Assembly: GCA_963693305.1 (NCBI GenBank)
Contig: OY855903.1
Coordinates: 30,702,598 to 30,766,597, forward strand
DNA: 64,000 bases
Direction of reading: 5' to 3'
Origin: Meandrina meandrites
Taxonomy: Eukaryota; Cnidaria; Anthozoa; Scleractinia; Meandrinidae
Below the pieces are notes generated by a model. The model saw only the letters and a list, made by a program, of their open reading frames with translations. It was not told the origin of the DNA and made no database searches. Positions within the stretch are counted from its first letter, which is position 1; each line of letters begins with the position of its first letter. The position numbers were made by a program, and so were the translations under genes. Shown in pieces: positions 1 through 8,024 of this stretch.

Positions 1-48
1 ACATTATTTTGTAGGTTTTCTATACCTACAAAAAAGTTTAAATGAAAA

Positions 49-258
49 TTAATTAATTGTCTCTTCAGTGGGTAGCAACTGAGTTGCTGATACCCCACAC
101 CCCATCAACTTTGTTGATACGTCCGGGTCATATAATGAATTATTCATAAGTTCGCGTACCGTAAGAAAAACCTTCATGTTGAAGTCGTACCATATCATTC
201 CGATACCAATAATGGCCGCGGTTGAGATAAGAGCTTGGGGAAAGTCAACTTTCTTCAT
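49..258 (-). CDS. small membrane protein of the virus-like cluster
   Basis: This is a 69-residue ORF starting at an ATG read from 258 down. A hydrophobic stretch at about residues 9-24 is long enough for one membrane span, and the rest is polar. It is the last of five co-oriented minus-strand genes, 37 bp downstream of the 171-residue gene, behind an AT-rich spacer that holds TTATAATT-like sequence. I do not recognise the family. A small single-span virion or assembly protein is an inference from context only. The window begins 48 bp past its stop, so I cannot see whether further genes follow. Confidence 0.55.
   Translation of the reverse strand: MKKVDFPQALISTAAIIGIGMIWYDFNMKVFLTVRELMNNSLYDPDVSTKLMGCGVSATQLLPTEETIN
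104..118. repeat. 15-bp palindrome ATCAACTTTGTTGAT, copy 1
   Basis: This perfect inverted repeat (arms ATCAAC/GTTGAT) lies inside the 69-residue coding region. The same arms recur at 1489-1502 and 3407-3421, all within the virus-like cluster. A second near-palindrome, AGCAACT-G-AGTTGCT, lies just before it at 74-88. Confidence 0.5.
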
Positions 259-295
259 TGTATAATATTATTCCAAAAATTTTTAATTATAAATA

Positions 296-811
296 TTAAT
301 CCATATGTTTTACACCTCTGGGCTGTGTTACACCCCTTTTTAGTGTTGTTCTAACAGGTTGTAGCTCAACATGTACGGGCTCAGGTGTATTTTTTTTGCT
401 GAATAAGGCCTTGAGCTCTTCACGTTTGTAATAAATCCCGATTAGTGAAACGACTATACTTCCAAGAGCAAGCCATTGTGTGGTGGTGAGACTGCTATTA
501 TCAACTTTGGTATTTTTTGGGGTTTCGTCTGCTATAGTCACCGGGGCAGTAGCCTGGGGTGTGGGGTTTAACCCACTTGCCTTGTTGTTTGCGATTATTA
601 CAGCGGCCTCAGCTGCGGCTTTTTTCTGTTGTTCACGGGCCAGCCGCGTTCTTTCAGCAACCGCTTTGCCGGCAGCCACACGCTTGGGATTTTTTGCACG
701 CGGGGCTGTAGTTGGAGTTGGAGTTGTTGCTTGCTGTGTGATTTCGACCTGAGAGGTCTCGCCTGGGGAATTTGCAACTTCTTTGAAAGCCTCAGATTGT
801 TCGGTAGACAT
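296..811 (-). CDS. basic, single-span membrane protein of the virus-like cluster
   Basis: This is a 171-residue ORF with an ATG at 811. The N-terminal part is polar and rich in Thr, Pro and Gln. Residues about 39-70 form a strongly basic, Ala-rich probable helix. Residues about 112-128 are a clear transmembrane segment, followed by a charged KREELK stretch and a basic tail. It is 47 bp downstream of the 194-residue gene and 37 bp upstream of the 69-residue gene. The spacer before the start holds GCTTAACATATACGC on the coding strand, a TATA-like element about 12-25 bp from the ATG. I recall proteins of this layout from coral endogenous elements. A structural membrane protein is inferred, not shown. 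Confidence 0.65.
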   Translation of the reverse strand: MSTEQSEAFKEVANSPGETSQVEITQQATTPTPTTAPRAKNPKRVAAGKAVAERTRLAREQQKKAAAEAAVIIANNKASGLNPTPQATAPVTIADETPKNTKVDNSSLTTTQWLALGSIVVSLIGIYYKREELKALFSKKNTPEPVHVELQPVRTTLKRGVTQPRGVKHMD

Positions 812-858
812 TTTGAAACGAAGCGTATATGTTAAGCAAATAAAATAATGCTTAGAAA
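812..858 (-). promoter_or_regulatory. TATA-like promoter before the 171-residue gene
   Basis: This 47-bp AT-rich spacer separates two co-oriented genes. On the minus strand it carries ACATATAC shortly before the ATG, matching the GTATATA-type elements seen before other genes of the block. The function is inferred from position and recurrence. Confidence 0.4.
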
Positions 859-1443
859 TTACTCAGAATTTGTCTGGAATTGTTCAGCAGTTGGTGAGGT
901 ATGCTCAGGAATTTCTTCTAATTTAGCTTTGTCCTTTCTCTGCAAATGCGAGTTAAAATCAATGTGTTTTGTTGTGATGAGCGCCGCGTTGGCCAGAGCA
1001 AGAAAACGTCCCCACTTAAAAGCAAGGTTGCCGGCCAGATTGGAGAGCTCTTGGTTGATGATGTAGTCGTTTCTGAGTTCTTTTTGATAAGCGTCGATGT
1101 CTTGGATGTCAAAGGCCATTCCGACCGCTTTGGTTACAAGAAAAATGCAGCTGTCGATCAAAGTTTCTGTTGTCTTGGAGCCAACGTAGGTCTCGTACCT
1201 TTTGATGTACTTCTCAACATCTTTGTCGCTCAGGCGCTTTACCTGTTTATGTGTTAACTGCACGCCGATGGCCTCTTTGGCTTTGCCTGTAGATACAAGC
1301 ACGTTCAGCTTCTCACGAAGAGCAGGAATGTTAGGTCCGGGGGCAGTTAAACTTGTTAAGTCTGGCACAATACTACCAGCTGGGCTGCTTGACGGCTCAG
1401 CTTCCAGTAGGTTCATAAGTTCTGCGAACTCTTGTTCAGCCAT
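859..1443 (-). CDS. unknown 194-residue protein of the virus-like cluster
   Basis: I chose the ATG at 1443 rather than the in-frame TTG at 1464. The TATA-like GTATATAG lies between the two and would otherwise be inside the gene. The protein starts with an acidic, Leu-rich stretch, then a Ser/Pro/Gly linker. A charged helical region with many Lys and Glu residues follows, and then a hydrophobic segment around residues 103-120. It sits between the packaging ATPase and the 171-residue membrane protein, all on the minus strand. I do not recognise a domain. Its place beside an ATPase and a capsid gene suggests a virion or assembly role, which is inference. Confidence 0.6.
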   Translation of the reverse strand: MAEQEFAELMNLLEAEPSSSPAGSIVPDLTSLTAPGPNIPALREKLNVLVSTGKAKEAIGVQLTHKQVKRLSDKDVEKYIKRYETYVGSKTTETLIDSCIFLVTKAVGMAFDIQDIDAYQKELRNDYIINQELSNLAGNLAFKWGRFLALANAALITTKHIDFNSHLQRKDKAKLEEIPEHTSPTAEQFQTNSE

Positions 1444-1489
1444 GATCAACTTTACTATATACAACTTTTATTTTTTTAATTCAAAATCA
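1444..1489 (-). promoter_or_regulatory. TATA-like promoter before the 194-residue gene
   Basis: On the minus strand this short spacer reads an A/T run followed by AGTTGTATATAG and then the ATG at 1443, about 15-20 bp away. The ATPase stop codon at its upstream edge lies inside the palindrome at 1489-1502. Confidence 0.4.
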
Positions 1490-1502
1490 TCAACTTGTTG
1501 AT
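1489..1502. repeat. 14-bp palindrome ATCAACTTGTTGAT, copy 2
   Basis: The arms are the same as at 104-118 and 3407-3421, with a two-base centre. It spans the stop codon of the packaging ATPase, so it sits at a gene boundary. Confidence 0.5.
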
Positions 1503-2086
1503 AATCCGTAGGGGTAGCGAAGCGAGAACACGAGATAAGAGAACTTCCGCTCTTTCAGCTTTGAAATAAGAGATTTGTACTCATCGTGGGAGAGTTCGCC
1601 AGCGTAATCATCAAAGATCGCCTTTGTGGTTTTGGCCGAGGGAGTGTAAAATAGAACGATAGCCGCCACGTTCTCCCGGAAAGAAGGTGTGATGCTGGTT
1701 ATCTTCTGGGTAAGCACCCAAACGCTGATTCCGATATGTCGAGCGGAAAAGCCAAGATTCACCAGCTGGCCTGTGCGCCCTTTTACATCTTTGGAGGCTG
1801 CGCAGTCATCGAGGATTATGAGCGTGTTGGTGCCCTCAAACAGCCAGGTCACGTTATTCAAAAAAATTTCAACCTCGTGCTGCTTGCATATTATCACAAA
1901 CATTCTTGGGTCATTTTCACCAATTCGGTGGTAGGTCTTGTTGTGCGCAAATGTTGGGCAGATAAGCACAATGTAGTCGAACTTGCCGCGGAAAGGGCCG
2001 TAGATCTGATCCACCACATACCTAGATTTGCCTGAATTCGTCGGCCCCACAATCAGAGCGTTAAAGGGTAGCTTGCTCGGATCCAT
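1490..2086 (-). CDS. A32/FtsK-HerA-like genome packaging ATPase
   Basis: This 198-residue protein has a Walker A motif GPTNSGKS at residues 14-21 and a Walker B TLIILDD at about 88-94. A sensor-like VLTQ lies at 124-127, and Arg137 follows in SFREN, a candidate arginine finger. The length and order fit the A32-like packaging ATPases of Polintons, adintoviruses and nucleocytoplasmic large DNA viruses, which drive genome packaging into capsids. The ATG at 2086 lies 5 bp after the stop of the capsid gene, so the two are probably co-transcribed. The reading frame is intact. Family membership is established knowledge applied to visible motifs; activity is not shown. Confidence 0.85.
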   Translation of the reverse strand: MDPSKLPFNALIVGPTNSGKSRYVVDQIYGPFRGKFDYIVLICPTFAHNKTYHRIGENDPRMFVIICKQHEVEIFLNNVTWLFEGTNTLIILDDCAASKDVKGRTGQLVNLGFSARHIGISVWVLTQKITSITPSFRENVAAIVLFYTPSAKTTKAIFDDYAGELSHDEYKSLISKLKERKFSYLVFSLRYPYGLSTS

Positions 2087-2091
2087 TTCTA

Positions 2092-3345
2092 TTAGTTCTG
2101 CACAGATTCTAATTGCCTTCCTAATATATTCATCTGCGCGTCACTGATGACGTAAATGTGGCAGTTCACATTGCCAGAGCCGCTTGCATTCCTCTCGAGC
2201 TCCAGCTGTACCCCATCCTTTGTGTTTACAAGTCGCGTGCCGCTTCCGTGCATAGAGTGATCAGCCATGGAACGCAGATCGATCATAACCCCGAACTTGT
2301 TTTCTGTATAAAACTTTGTTGCATTCATGTGCTGTGTTTTGATTTCATTTTTGAGAAAGAAGCGTTTGACCTCCTCCCAAATATCAATTCCTTCAAGTCC
2401 GTTGTTGTACAGCCTGTTGGGTGAGCCGTTCACTGTGACACTAACTTTCGTTAGGTCTGGGTTAAAGTAAGTTTCTGAATGCCTTGTGCCAGCAACATAG
2501 GGCTCGACAAACAGTAGCAAGATGCCTTTGACGGACCTTCTCTGTGGGTTAACTCTGAGATTCAGCCTTGTGACTGTGCCTTTGGCAAACATAACCACTT
2601 CGTCACGCTGGATGTGGTCATATGCGAATTCTTTGCCATTTGTGTACGCGCTGAGGGCTTCATCTGCCAGTGTTTTGCTTCTTATCATCTCGTACTCCAG
2701 CTGGATGTTTGTTAGCTTGTATTTAAGCTTCGCGGGGTCTGAGCCTCGGACGACCTTAGAGGCTGGTGCAAGTTCCAATTCGAACACAAGATCATTGTAT
2801 AGAGCCTGCGGATAAAAGGCCCCGTGGTCTTTCAAAATCTGGTGGTCAAGGCGGATCCTGTATTTGGTTCCGTAAATCCCGTTCAGTTTGTTTTCTGAAT
2901 CGACGCCTGTGGTCTGCTTGTCACCCGCGTTTGAGCGAATTTTGTTGAGGCCCACACTCTGGATTCCATCTTGCAACATGTTGTCGCGCTCCTCCTGCGA
3001 TAGGAAGAGATCCTCGAATATCTTGTAAATGTCTTAATCAACTGTGTCCTGCAGGATTGTGCCAGAGTACTTCACAACAAGTTTGTAAACTAGCGCCCGT
3101 CCAACATTGTCGACTAGAAAGTTGTTGGCATGGCCTCCGCTCAAATCGATGTTAAAGCGCAGCGCAAGTGAACCAGGAACAATGACCTCGTTTTCATTCA
3201 GCTTGGGAACCGAAACATAAAGCGTTTCCTGTGGATTGGCTTCTGTGCGCTCGAAAGTGATTCGTTTTACCGCGCGCTCCGCTCTTAGCGCGCCGAGAGT
3301 TTTTTCACTGCGTGTTGGCCGAAGGTTTTCCTGTACACCGTCCAT
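2092..3345 (-). pseudogene. major capsid protein candidate (double jelly-roll type), split by one in-frame stop
   Basis: Two minus-strand ORFs, 3345-3034 (103 residues) and 2979-2092 (295 residues), lie in the same frame. The 18 codons between them are also open, so a TAA at 3034-3036 is the only break in about 417 codons. The part before the stop has a basic N terminus and then a beta-rich region. The part after it has many alternating hydrophobic strands, a YNNG loop and a charged C terminus. Size, strand content and direct linkage to an A32-like ATPase fit the hexon-like capsid proteins of Polinton/adintovirus elements. I assign the fold by context and pattern, not by a structural match. 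The stop probably makes the locus non-functional unless it is read through. Alternatives are another capsid-associated structural protein. Confidence 0.7.
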
Positions 3346-3421
3346 TATTGTAAAGAATATAAAATATTCAATTAAAAAATTTCAATTGTAAATATAAAAT
3401 CGCTTCATCAACTTTGTTGAT
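3346..3421. promoter_or_regulatory. bidirectional promoter region between capsid and coiled-coil genes
   Basis: This 76-bp AT-rich gap separates divergent genes. On the plus strand AATTGTAAATATAA lies about 25-40 bp before the ATG at 3422, and the palindrome at 3407-3421 abuts that ATG. On the minus strand TTTTATATTC lies close before the capsid ATG at 3345. Confidence 0.5.
3407..3421. repeat. 15-bp palindrome ATCAACTTTGTTGAT, copy 3
   Basis: This perfect inverted repeat, identical to copy 1 at 104-118, ends at the base before the ATG at 3422. Its position suggests an operator-like site or a 5' untranslated hairpin. Confidence 0.55.
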
Positions 3422-4806
3422 ATGGCAGAAGGTGGCGAATTTGGTATAGACCTACCCGATGTAGACAAAGATATTGACCATGTTTCTGATGATGAACAAG
3501 AGGTTAACACAACCGGGCGATTTAAGCCTGTCACGGTTTCCACCCCCTACCATGGTGGTGAAGAACATGAATTGAAAACTATGCAGCACGAACAGAGCGG
3601 ATTGTCAGACATATCCTACGATGAAACACCTTTGTTAGAAAGAACACCCTCAATAAGTGATCTCCACAATGAAAGCGCTTTGAGGCAAAAATTGAAAAAA
3701 GCTGTGGACATGATTAAAGGAAAGTTCTCACGTGCAAACTTTGAAAAAATAAAAATAAGAAGAGGCACTGGGAAAAATTTGGGAAAAATTGTCGCTGTGG
3801 GGTCGAAGGGGGGAGAGTACAAGATTCTTAAAGACGATGATACAGATTTCATGAAAAGCTTTTTGAATGCCTTCAAACAAGATCTTGGACCACGGACAGA
3901 AGAAATTATTGCTCAAGACAATGATGAAATAAGAGAAAACCGGCAGAGATTAAGAGAAGCTGAAAAAGAACTCAGAGATGCAGAAAAACTCGCCTCTGAA
4001 AGAGAAAAAGCCACCCAAGAAGCGCAAGATCTTAGAATAAGAATCGAGCGAACCCAAGCCAAGATTGATCAACTTGGGTCAAACGTTGAAAATGAATCAG
4101 AATTGCGCGAGCAGCAGCAACGGATAAAAAATTATCAAAAGGATTTTGAAAACGCAAAAAAAGAGGTGGCGGCTCTCGAGAAACAAGCAAAAACCAAAGC
4201 TAAAGCACAAAAAAGTGTCGACCAACTTAGAGCAAAAATAGCCGCCAAAGAGAGCGAAAGAAACACAATGGAAGCGAGGCTCAACGACACAAGAACGTTG
4301 GATGATCTGAAAGAACAAGAAGCAGAACTACAGCGCCAAAATGAGGAAGATCAGGCAGTTATCGACAATGAAGACGCCTCACCTTCTGATAAACAAGCTG
4401 CCGAAGGAAGAGTAGCGGAAAGACAAGAGGAGCTTGCTCGTTTAAGAACGCAGATTGATGAAAGGGAAAGAGCGCTTCCACTTCGTGAGAGGGTAAAGGA
4501 GATATTCAAAAAATATGGTGTGACCATTACAGCTATCGTTCTTGCTGCCGGGGTCACAATTGGTGCTGTCGTTGGAGCTATTACAAACGCTTTGAAAGCC
4601 ACCGGTAAAGCGCTGGGAAAAGGTCTGAAAGATATTGGTTCAAAGCTTGCATCAATTCTGCCAGGTCTTATTTTCTTATTGGCTCAATTGTGAGCTTTCT
4701 TTTCAAAGCCGCCGGTCAAGCTATCGGTTTTCTTGCTGAGCACACCTGGCTGATTATTTTGGCTGTGGTTGCCTTTCTTGTTGAAAAATACATTAAGAAA
4801 CGTTAG
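3422..4806 (+). pseudogene. coiled-coil membrane protein of the virus-like cluster, frameshifted near the C terminus
   Basis: The main frame encodes 423 residues from the ATG at 3422 to a TGA at 4693. An acidic N terminus and a basic region around residues 100-130 come first. A long Glu/Lys/Gln-rich coiled coil follows at about 160-350, then a Gly/Ala-rich membrane segment at about 367-387 and a basic amphipathic helix. Near 4671-4690 the hydrophobic reading continues in another frame to a TAG at 4804-4806, giving a second membrane segment and a basic end. A small insertion in a T/A-rich run is the simplest explanation. It diverges from the capsid gene and overlaps the 593-residue gene by 4 bp tail to tail. 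A membrane-active virion protein is inferred; the family function is unknown to me. Confidence 0.65.
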
Positions 4807-6584
4807 CGCATAACTGCGTAAATCAAAGCTGCAACCCCAACAGCACCAATAGCAATAGCTACTTTGTTATTTTCGTGTGTTTCACTGCTATCAGGTTTTT
4901 GCTCTTCAGGCTGAGGTGTTTGATCTTCAGGCGATTTACCCTCTTCAGTTGCGGGCCCCTTTTTTTGCGTTGCTTGCTTGTGTATTGGGTTTGAGGGGTG
5001 GCTGTTTGGTGGGTTTATCTTTGTCGGCCCTCCTGCCATTAGCTTTAGCCCTGATTTTTTTGTGCTCTTATTCACTTCGTCGTTAACCCCGAGCTTCATG
5101 CCAGGGATAGCTTGTTTGAGCTGGTTGTTGTAACCAATAACAGTTCCCATATTTATTACCATCCGCGCAGGCATCAGCCAGGCCCCCGGACACACTGCAA
5201 AGTTAAGCCTCACCTTAGCCTCGTCTACAGCAAGTTGGTACCTTTGAACTGACTTTGCCAGATCGGGTTGCCTTATCGAGTCTTCGACTAGCACAAGGAA
5301 CTCACTTTGCGCTTCCTTTGCGCGCCCTCCTGACCCCAGAATGCTACTTCTAACGTTCACCTGTGAACCCAAAACACAGTAAACAAACGCCTCTATCGAC
5401 TGGTTTATTCGCAACAAACCCGCCTGGGTCAGACCTTCTGCTACATTGGGACAAAACCAGTCTGCCTGTCCGTAGGCAGCGTCATCTGGCTCGATATAAT
5501 AAATCAAGTTACCTTTTGAGCCTGATCCACCTTCGTCTGAGAACTTTTTTGACCCCCCGGGGTAAATGTCTCCCTCTTCTTTAGACGGTCCAATGTTTGA
5601 CACATAGATGTAAACGCTTCCCAGGCCGTGGTTTGCGCCTCTTTTAAAACGAAAATCGCTTGACGGGTCGACTCCGAACTCATTGCATATTCTTTTGTAT
5701 GAAGCCACGTCGTATTTGTTGTTAATCTGGTCAAAAGTAGGGTCGCCTGGCAAAGCGCTTATGCTTTGTATTCCCCCCATCTGAAACAATATTCGCCTGA
5801 CAGTAAAATATATATGGAACTTGTAAAAAGCTCGCACATTCTCTGGCATAGCATAGTTGTTATCGAAAATTTCGCGACTTATACCACAGCCCGTTGTCGC
5901 ACACCAGACAGCAAAATTCAGCTGCTGTGGCCAATATTTCATATTTGGGCCGGCTAGCCATGTTTTTGACTCTTTCCCTGAATGGTGGGTGAGTTTGGTT
6001 TTTTGAAATATCTCTCTGAACTTTGTTGTGAAATACTGGTCCGGTGTTACGTAAATATTCAGTTGGTCATTAAATATTTTTTTCAAACTCGGTGCGGCAT
6101 CGTGAAAACCAACAGCAGGAATGGGCAAAGAGTCACCTTTTAAACCACTTGGTGTAAGCTGTTGTGGAAACCCTTCTGATGATTGGCCAACACCCAGCGC
6201 ACTTTTCATTTCTGGGCTCCAATATTTGCTGTCTGAACCAAAAACGTTTATCAAATTGCCTGGCCCTGCTTTGAAATAAATTTCTGAGGTTGCTGTGTGG
6301 TCTTTGGCGAAATCGGTCTGTGGAACAAACTTAGATTTATCGGCATTCGGGTATTTTGCAAGAAAAGTTTTCCATGCCTTCTGTTCTGCCACTTTGGCAA
6401 TTTTCTCAGCTTCTGGTGTTTGAATCCATTTAAGAAGCGCAGATGCGCTGCCGTGCTGTGAGGGCTGAGGGGCCTTGTCTTTTGCTGCTTTGACAGTTTT
6501 ATCAGCTTTCGCTGCACTTTTGGTTCTTTGCTGCCTCGAATAAGCATCCAACCATCCACCACCACCGGTCCATTCATTATCCAT
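4803..6584 (-). CDS. 593-residue tail-anchored protein of the virus-like cluster
   Basis: This is an intact 593-residue frame with an ATG at 6584. The N terminus is Gly/Trp-rich and then Lys/Ala-rich (about residues 20-60). The large middle part, about 60-520, is mixed and globular with many aromatic residues. Residues 520-570 are a Pro/Glu/Gln-rich disordered linker. The last 20 residues form one hydrophobic membrane anchor ending in a short basic tip. The stop at 4803-4805 overlaps the stop of the convergent coiled-coil gene. The start lies 33 bp from the divergent gene at 6618. I do not recognise the globular domain. A minor capsid, fibre or membrane-anchored virion protein is plausible from context only. 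Confidence 0.7.
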   Translation of the reverse strand: MDNEWTGGGGWLDAYSRQQRTKSAAKADKTVKAAKDKAPQPSQHGSASALLKWIQTPEAEKIAKVAEQKAWKTFLAKYPNADKSKFVPQTDFAKDHTATSEIYFKAGPGNLINVFGSDSKYWSPEMKSALGVGQSSEGFPQQLTPSGLKGDSLPIPAVGFHDAAPSLKKIFNDQLNIYVTPDQYFTTKFREIFQKTKLTHHSGKESKTWLAGPNMKYWPQQLNFAVWCATTGCGISREIFDNNYAMPENVRAFYKFHIYFTVRRILFQMGGIQSISALPGDPTFDQINNKYDVASYKRICNEFGVDPSSDFRFKRGANHGLGSVYIYVSNIGPSKEEGDIYPGGSKKFSDEGGSGSKGNLIYYIEPDDAAYGQADWFCPNVAEGLTQAGLLRINQSIEAFVYCVLGSQVNVRSSILGSGGRAKEAQSEFLVLVEDSIRQPDLAKSVQRYQLAVDEAKVRLNFAVCPGAWLMPARMVINMGTVIGYNNQLKQAIPGMKLGVNDEVNKSTKKSGLKLMAGGPTKINPPNSHPSNPIHKQATQKKGPATEEGKSPEDQTPQPEEQKPDSSETHENNKVAIAIGAVGVAALIYAVMR

Positions 6585-6617
6585 TATTTAAACAAAATAT
6601 TTTTCTCTAATTATAAA
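6585..6617. promoter_or_regulatory. 33-bp divergent promoter
   Basis: The whole gap between two divergent start codons is 33 bp of nearly pure A/T. The plus side reads TAATTATAAA directly before the ATG at 6618. The minus side reads TTTGTTTAAATA before the ATG at 6584. Such a short divergent promoter is unusual for a host gene pair and typical of compact DNA viruses. Confidence 0.5.
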
Positions 6618-7331
6618 ATGGTCATTCTAACTGTTGTTACAAAAGAAAATCCGCATACGGTCTATTTTGACCAACCTATTGAAAACCCAAGCTATATCCG
6701 GCTGTTAAGTTGTTCTCTTTACAACAGCTGGAATAGTTTTGAAAAGGATGGAATAATTTTTTATAAAAAATTAAACAAGCAAGATGAGAAAACACGTTAT
6801 TTACGAATGGGAAACTACTCACTGGATGACATTGGGGATATTTTTAAAAAAGGATTCCTAAATGAAAATTTACTTCCAGAGAAAGATTTGTTTTTTGTAT
6901 CAAAAGGCATTACAGGTCGTACTTTGATAATAGAAGCAAATGAGTCCAAAATAAAAAAATTTGGACTGAATGAAAGTCTTATTAAGTTCTTTAATATTCC
7001 TGGGTATAAAAATTTCGCAATGGAAAAGGATTATTTTACAAAAATTGTAATAAATGATGTTTCAAATCCTAAACATTACTTCGTTAACTGTGACCTTATC
7101 GACAAGCAACAAAGCTTGCTAAATGGAAAGCCTTCAAGTCTTTTAGCTTGCTTTGACATACGAGGAACACCGTATCAAAAAATCCATTACCAAAATACAC
7201 ATCTTAACGTTTTGCGCGATGTTTCTGTGGGTAATCACGTTTCAAATATGACACTTTCAGTGACGGATGAAAATAATGACCTTTTAAATTTTAACGGCTG
7301 GCCTCTTCAGTTTCTAATTGAAATAAATTAA
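6618..7331 (+). CDS. penton-like / minor capsid candidate, 237 residues
   Basis: I chose the ATG at 6618, directly after the AT-rich gap; upstream in-frame codons overlap the divergent gene. The protein is rich in alternating beta strands with Tyr, Phe and Asn. It begins with a strand-rich segment and ends in a strand pair around LNFNGWPLQF. That end resembles the C-terminal strands of single-jelly-roll penton or minor capsid proteins in Polinton/adintovirus-like elements. The size also fits a penton base. There is no membrane segment. The gene is 27 bp upstream of the next one and co-oriented with it. The penton call is inference from size, strand content and neighbours; other virion proteins remain possible. 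Confidence 0.6.
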   Translation: MVILTVVTKENPHTVYFDQPIENPSYIRLLSCSLYNSWNSFEKDGIIFYKKLNKQDEKTRYLRMGNYSLDDIGDIFKKGFLNENLLPEKDLFFVSKGITGRTLIIEANESKIKKFGLNESLIKFFNIPGYKNFAMEKDYFTKIVINDVSNPKHYFVNCDLIDKQQSLLNGKPSSLLACFDIRGTPYQKIHYQNTHLNVLRDVSVGNHVSNMTLSVTDENNDLLNFNGWPLQFLIEIN

Positions 7332-7358
7332 AGGAAAAAAAAAATTGTAAATATAACC
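7332..7358 (+). promoter_or_regulatory. TATA-like promoter before the 221-residue gene
   Basis: The 27-bp spacer reads AATTGTAAATATAACC directly before the ATG at 7359. The 14-bp AATTGTAAATATAA is identical to the sequence about 25-40 bp before the ATG at 3422, which makes it the best shared motif of the cluster. Confidence 0.5.
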
Positions 7359-8024
7359 ATGGCATCCAACGTATTACCCAGTGCCCCAGATTATAAAGAA
7401 ACAGAAACACAGACACTCTATCCAGTTCTTCCAACTCAACCAGATAACAACTTTCGTATGCAGAAAGCAAACGAAGTTTTAAAATATTTAAGTGACGAAG
7501 TTTCACATTATAGGCTTGTTGCCAAAAAATATAAAAGAACTAAAACCATTATCAACTATGCTAGCTTTTCTTCTGGCGGTATTAGTGGTTTTCTATCCGC
7601 AGGTGGAGTAGCAGCTGCGTTTACAAGCATTGGAATTCCAGCGGCAATACCAATTGGCTGTGTTGCCTCTTTATTTGGGCTAACAGCTGCTGGTCTAACC
7701 GGTTTTTACAAAAAACTCGAGCCCAAACTTATCAAACACTGCAAAATCATGACGCTGGCTTTGTCAAAATGCGATACTGTCAACCGCATACTGTCAAAAT
7801 CACTCATTGACGGTAAAATCAGCGATTCTGAGTTTCAAAGCATTCTTGATGAAAAAGAGAGCTATCGAATTCAGAAGGAAATTCTTCGGAAAGGCACACT
7901 TCCCAAGGAAAAAAATAAACAGAGTAGCCCTGACATCGAAAAAATACGACAAGAGGCCATGCACGAAGAAAGAATTAGGCTTCAAAAAAAGTTTCTGGGC
8001 AGCGCGGCCGACGTTTCGAAATAA
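7359..8024 (+). CDS. glycine-rich hydrophobic protein of the virus-like cluster
   Basis: This intact 221-residue protein has a polar, Pro/Thr-rich N terminus and a charged helix at about residues 35-62. A long Gly/Ala/Ile-rich hydrophobic region at about 63-116 could form two membrane passes or a membrane-inserting hairpin. A Lys-rich helical C terminus follows. I recall a widespread coral family with this layout, found near other virus-like genes, but no named function. The block of small hydrophobic residues resembles membrane-penetration proteins; that is inference. It is the last plus-strand gene of the cluster; about 0.8 kb without a gene follows. Confidence 0.65.
   Translation: MASNVLPSAPDYKETETQTLYPVLPTQPDNNFRMQKANEVLKYLSDEVSHYRLVAKKYKRTKTIINYASFSSGGISGFLSAGGVAAAFTSIGIPAAIPIGCVASLFGLTAAGLTGFYKKLEPKLIKHCKIMTLALSKCDTVNRILSKSLIDGKISDSEFQSILDEKESYRIQKEILRKGTLPKEKNKQSSPDIEKIRQEAMHEERIRLQKKFLGSAADVSK

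Noticed and set aside
480..835. Plus-strand frames opposite the 171-residue gene
   Set aside because: They are antisense shadows of a gene with better context, spacing and promoter.
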